Positions 49,687-51,063 of a DNA stretch of 51,063 nucleotides are shown here, piece after piece. The notes below the pieces were generated by a model. It did no database searches. It was not told the origin of the DNA and worked only from the letters and a program-made list of their open reading frames with translations. Source of the stretch: a virus. The number at the start of each line of letters is the position of its first letter. The stretch's first letter is position 1. The stretch spans positions 1-51,063 of the IMG/VR virus record IMGVR_UViG_3300048927_000759; one strand, written 5' to 3'. Both the position numbers and the translations under genes were made by a program.

Positions 49687-51063
49687 ATGCCCTTTTCCCG
49701 TACGTCCATCCACGGCGGTTGGTCGAGCGAATGGACTTTTGTCGCGGCGGCGACCAGTTCGGCAATTGGCCTCGGCAGCCTGTGGCGATTCGCGTATCTC
49801 GCCGGAGTGCACGGCGGCGCGCGCTTCGTGCTCCTTTATCTGATTTGCGCGCTGGTCGTCGCGGCGCCGGTGCTGGTGGCGCAGGTGGTGCTGGGCGCGC
49901 GCGGCCGCGCCGATCCGGTCCACGCGGTGGAGGCGGCTGCGCTGGAGTCGGCCGTGAGCCGGCACTGGCGCGGCATCGGTTACCTCAGTGTGGTGGCATC
50001 GCTGCTGATTCTGTCGTACTTCAGCGTGATCGGCGGCTGGCTGCTGGTGTATGCGCGCTGGCTGTATGAAGGCGATCTGGCGGCAGCGAGTGCGCGGCAG
50101 ATCGGCGAGCAATTCGGGCAGTTACTCGCCGATACGCCGCTGCAGATGTTCGCGCATTTCATCTTCATGGCGTCGGTGTGGCTGGTGGTCGCGTTCGGCG
50201 TGCGGCGCGGGCTGGGTGTACTGGTGCGGGTGGCGCTGCCGGCGCTGCTGATCCTGCTGGTGGTGCTGGTGTTGTACGCGTTCCGCATGGGCAACATGGG
50301 CGCGGCGCTGAGTTTTCTGTTCATGCCGACCGATGTCGAATTCACCTGGGACAGCGCACTGACGGCGCTCGGGCAGGCGTTTTTCTCATTTAGTCTGTCT
50401 ATGGGCGGGCTGATGGCATATGGCGCGTATGTCCCGGACCGGCGCCCGCTGATGCGGCTGATCCTGACGGTGATCCTGCTCGATACCGCCGTGGCGGTGC
50501 TCGCCGGGCTGGCGATTTTCCCGCTAGTGTTCGCGCAACGACTGGAGCCAAGCGTCGGCCCCGGCCTGATGTTTGTGACGCTGCCGTATATCTTCGGCAA
50601 TGTGCAGAGCGGTGGCATTGTCGGCACCGCGTTCTTCGGGCTGGTGCTGCTGGCGGCGCTGGGTTCGGCGATCGCGCTGTTAGAGCCGGGCACGGCATGG
50701 CTGGTGCAGCGGTTCCGCTGGCGGCGACCGTTCGCGGCGCTGGTGCTGGCGGGGCTGGCATGGGCGCTCGGCTTGCTGACGATTTTCTCGTTCAGCCTCT
50801 GGCCGACCTGGCGCCCCGGCGGCCGCAGTCTGTTCGCGTGGATCGACTGGGTCGGCGCATCGGTACTGCTGCCGCTGTGCGGCTTGTTGATTGCGATTTT
50901 CGTGGGCTGGCGCATGCGCCGCGAGGCGTCGCGCGATGAGTTGTTCGTCGAGCACCCACGCTTCTACGCCGTGTGGCGTTTTCTGTTGCGGTATATTGCG
51001 CCGCTCGCGATCGGCGGGATTCTCATCGGCGGTATCTACAAGGTGTTTGCCGGTGGTAACTAA
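49687..51063 (+). CDS. Sodium:neurotransmitter symporter (SNF) family transporter
   Basis: 458 residues from ATG 49687; an ATG at 49657 with GGGGAGA upstream is also possible. WSSEWTFVAAATSSAIGLGS and LWRFAYLAG form the first SNF/LeuT-fold helix with sodium-site residues, and about eleven to twelve hydrophobic helices follow. It should import an amino acid or similar solute with Na+. The TAA ends exactly at the window edge. Host gene, divergent from smpB. Confidence 0.88.
   Translation: MPFSRTSIHGGWSSEWTFVAAATSSAIGLGSLWRFAYLAGVHGGARFVLLYLICALVVAAPVLVAQVVLGARGRADPVHAVEAAALESAVSRHWRGIGYLSVVASLLILSYFSVIGGWLLVYARWLYEGDLAAASARQIGEQFGQLLADTPLQMFAHFIFMASVWLVVAFGVRRGLGVLVRVALPALLILLVVLVLYAFRMGNMGAALSFLFMPTDVEFTWDSALTALGQAFFSFSLSMGGLMAYGAYVPDRRPLMRLILTVILLDTAVAVLAGLAIFPLVFAQRLEPSVGPGLMFVTLPYIFGNVQSGGIVGTAFFGLVLLAALGSAIALLEPGTAWLVQRFRWRRPFAALVLAGLAWALGLLTIFSFSLWPTWRPGGRSLFAWIDWVGASVLLPLCGLLIAIFVGWRMRREASRDELFVEHPRFYAVWRFLLRYIAPLAIGGILIGGIYKVFAGGN

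Overview
The window holds one apparently complete temperate siphovirus prophage of about 47 kb (1416..48420) inserted in the 3' end of the host tmRNA gene (ssrA), with short host flanks. The identical 23-bp sequence occurs at 1416..1438 and 48398..48420; the right copy is the T-arm/acceptor end of a full tmRNA (minus strand, tag ANDESYALAA). The host is a proteobacterium, probably a gammaproteobacterium, judged by the tag, a standard SmpB and a sodium:neurotransmitter symporter family protein; it cannot be named more precisely from the sequence alone. The left flank carries the end of a Gfo/Idh/MocA oxidoreductase and a decayed serine recombinase C-terminus that runs into the att site.

The most striking content is a diversity-generating retroelement (DGR) in the leftward operon: a DGR-type reverse transcriptase (5953..7083), an Avd accessory protein (7337..7699), one 103-bp template repeat (7062..7164) and THREE variable repeats of exactly the same length (7764..7866, 8436..8538, 11578..11680), each at the 3' end of a separate C-type-lectin/DUF1566-like target gene. 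Aligned by hand, the three variable repeats differ from the template at 44 positions, 42 of which are adenines in the coding-strand template. Each variable repeat is followed by three 8-bp AT-rich units and a GC hairpin. None of the three targets has a recognisable export signal, and none lies with the tail genes where phage DGR targets usually sit. The operon promoter is overlapped by two operators (WAGTAA-N4-TTACTW) that also occur twice at the repressor/cro switch, so diversification appears tied to the lysis/lysogeny decision.

Layout: attL and integrase arm sites; a leftward operon (12062 down to 1514) with target 3, dNMP kinase, KilA-C-like protein, small proteins, targets 2 and 1, avd, TR, RT, hypothetical proteins, excisionase, integrase and a KorA/TrfB-like regulator; a rightward lipoprotein gene; the repressor/cro switch (12744..13426); primase and helicase with a TCCGGA-rich origin-like segment (13502..17966); a Q-like antiterminator, late promoter and tandem terminators (18227..18717); lysis genes (18759..20199); accessory virion genes; HNH, terminase, an Ntn-hydrolase-like protein, HK97-type protease, capsid and portal (23818..30818); connectors; a five-gene glycosyltransferase/methyltransferase-like block (32404..36391); tail completion, tube, frameshifted assembly chaperone and tape measure; and a gene-transfer-agent-like tail tip (DUF2460, DUF2163, NlpC/P60, J-like protein with a LamG domain), interrupted by a free-standing HNH endonuclease.

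The genes fit a lambda-like programme: repressor and Cro compete at shared operators, rightward early genes replicate the DNA, Q relieves termination into the late operon, and the leftward operon supplies integration/excision and the DGR.
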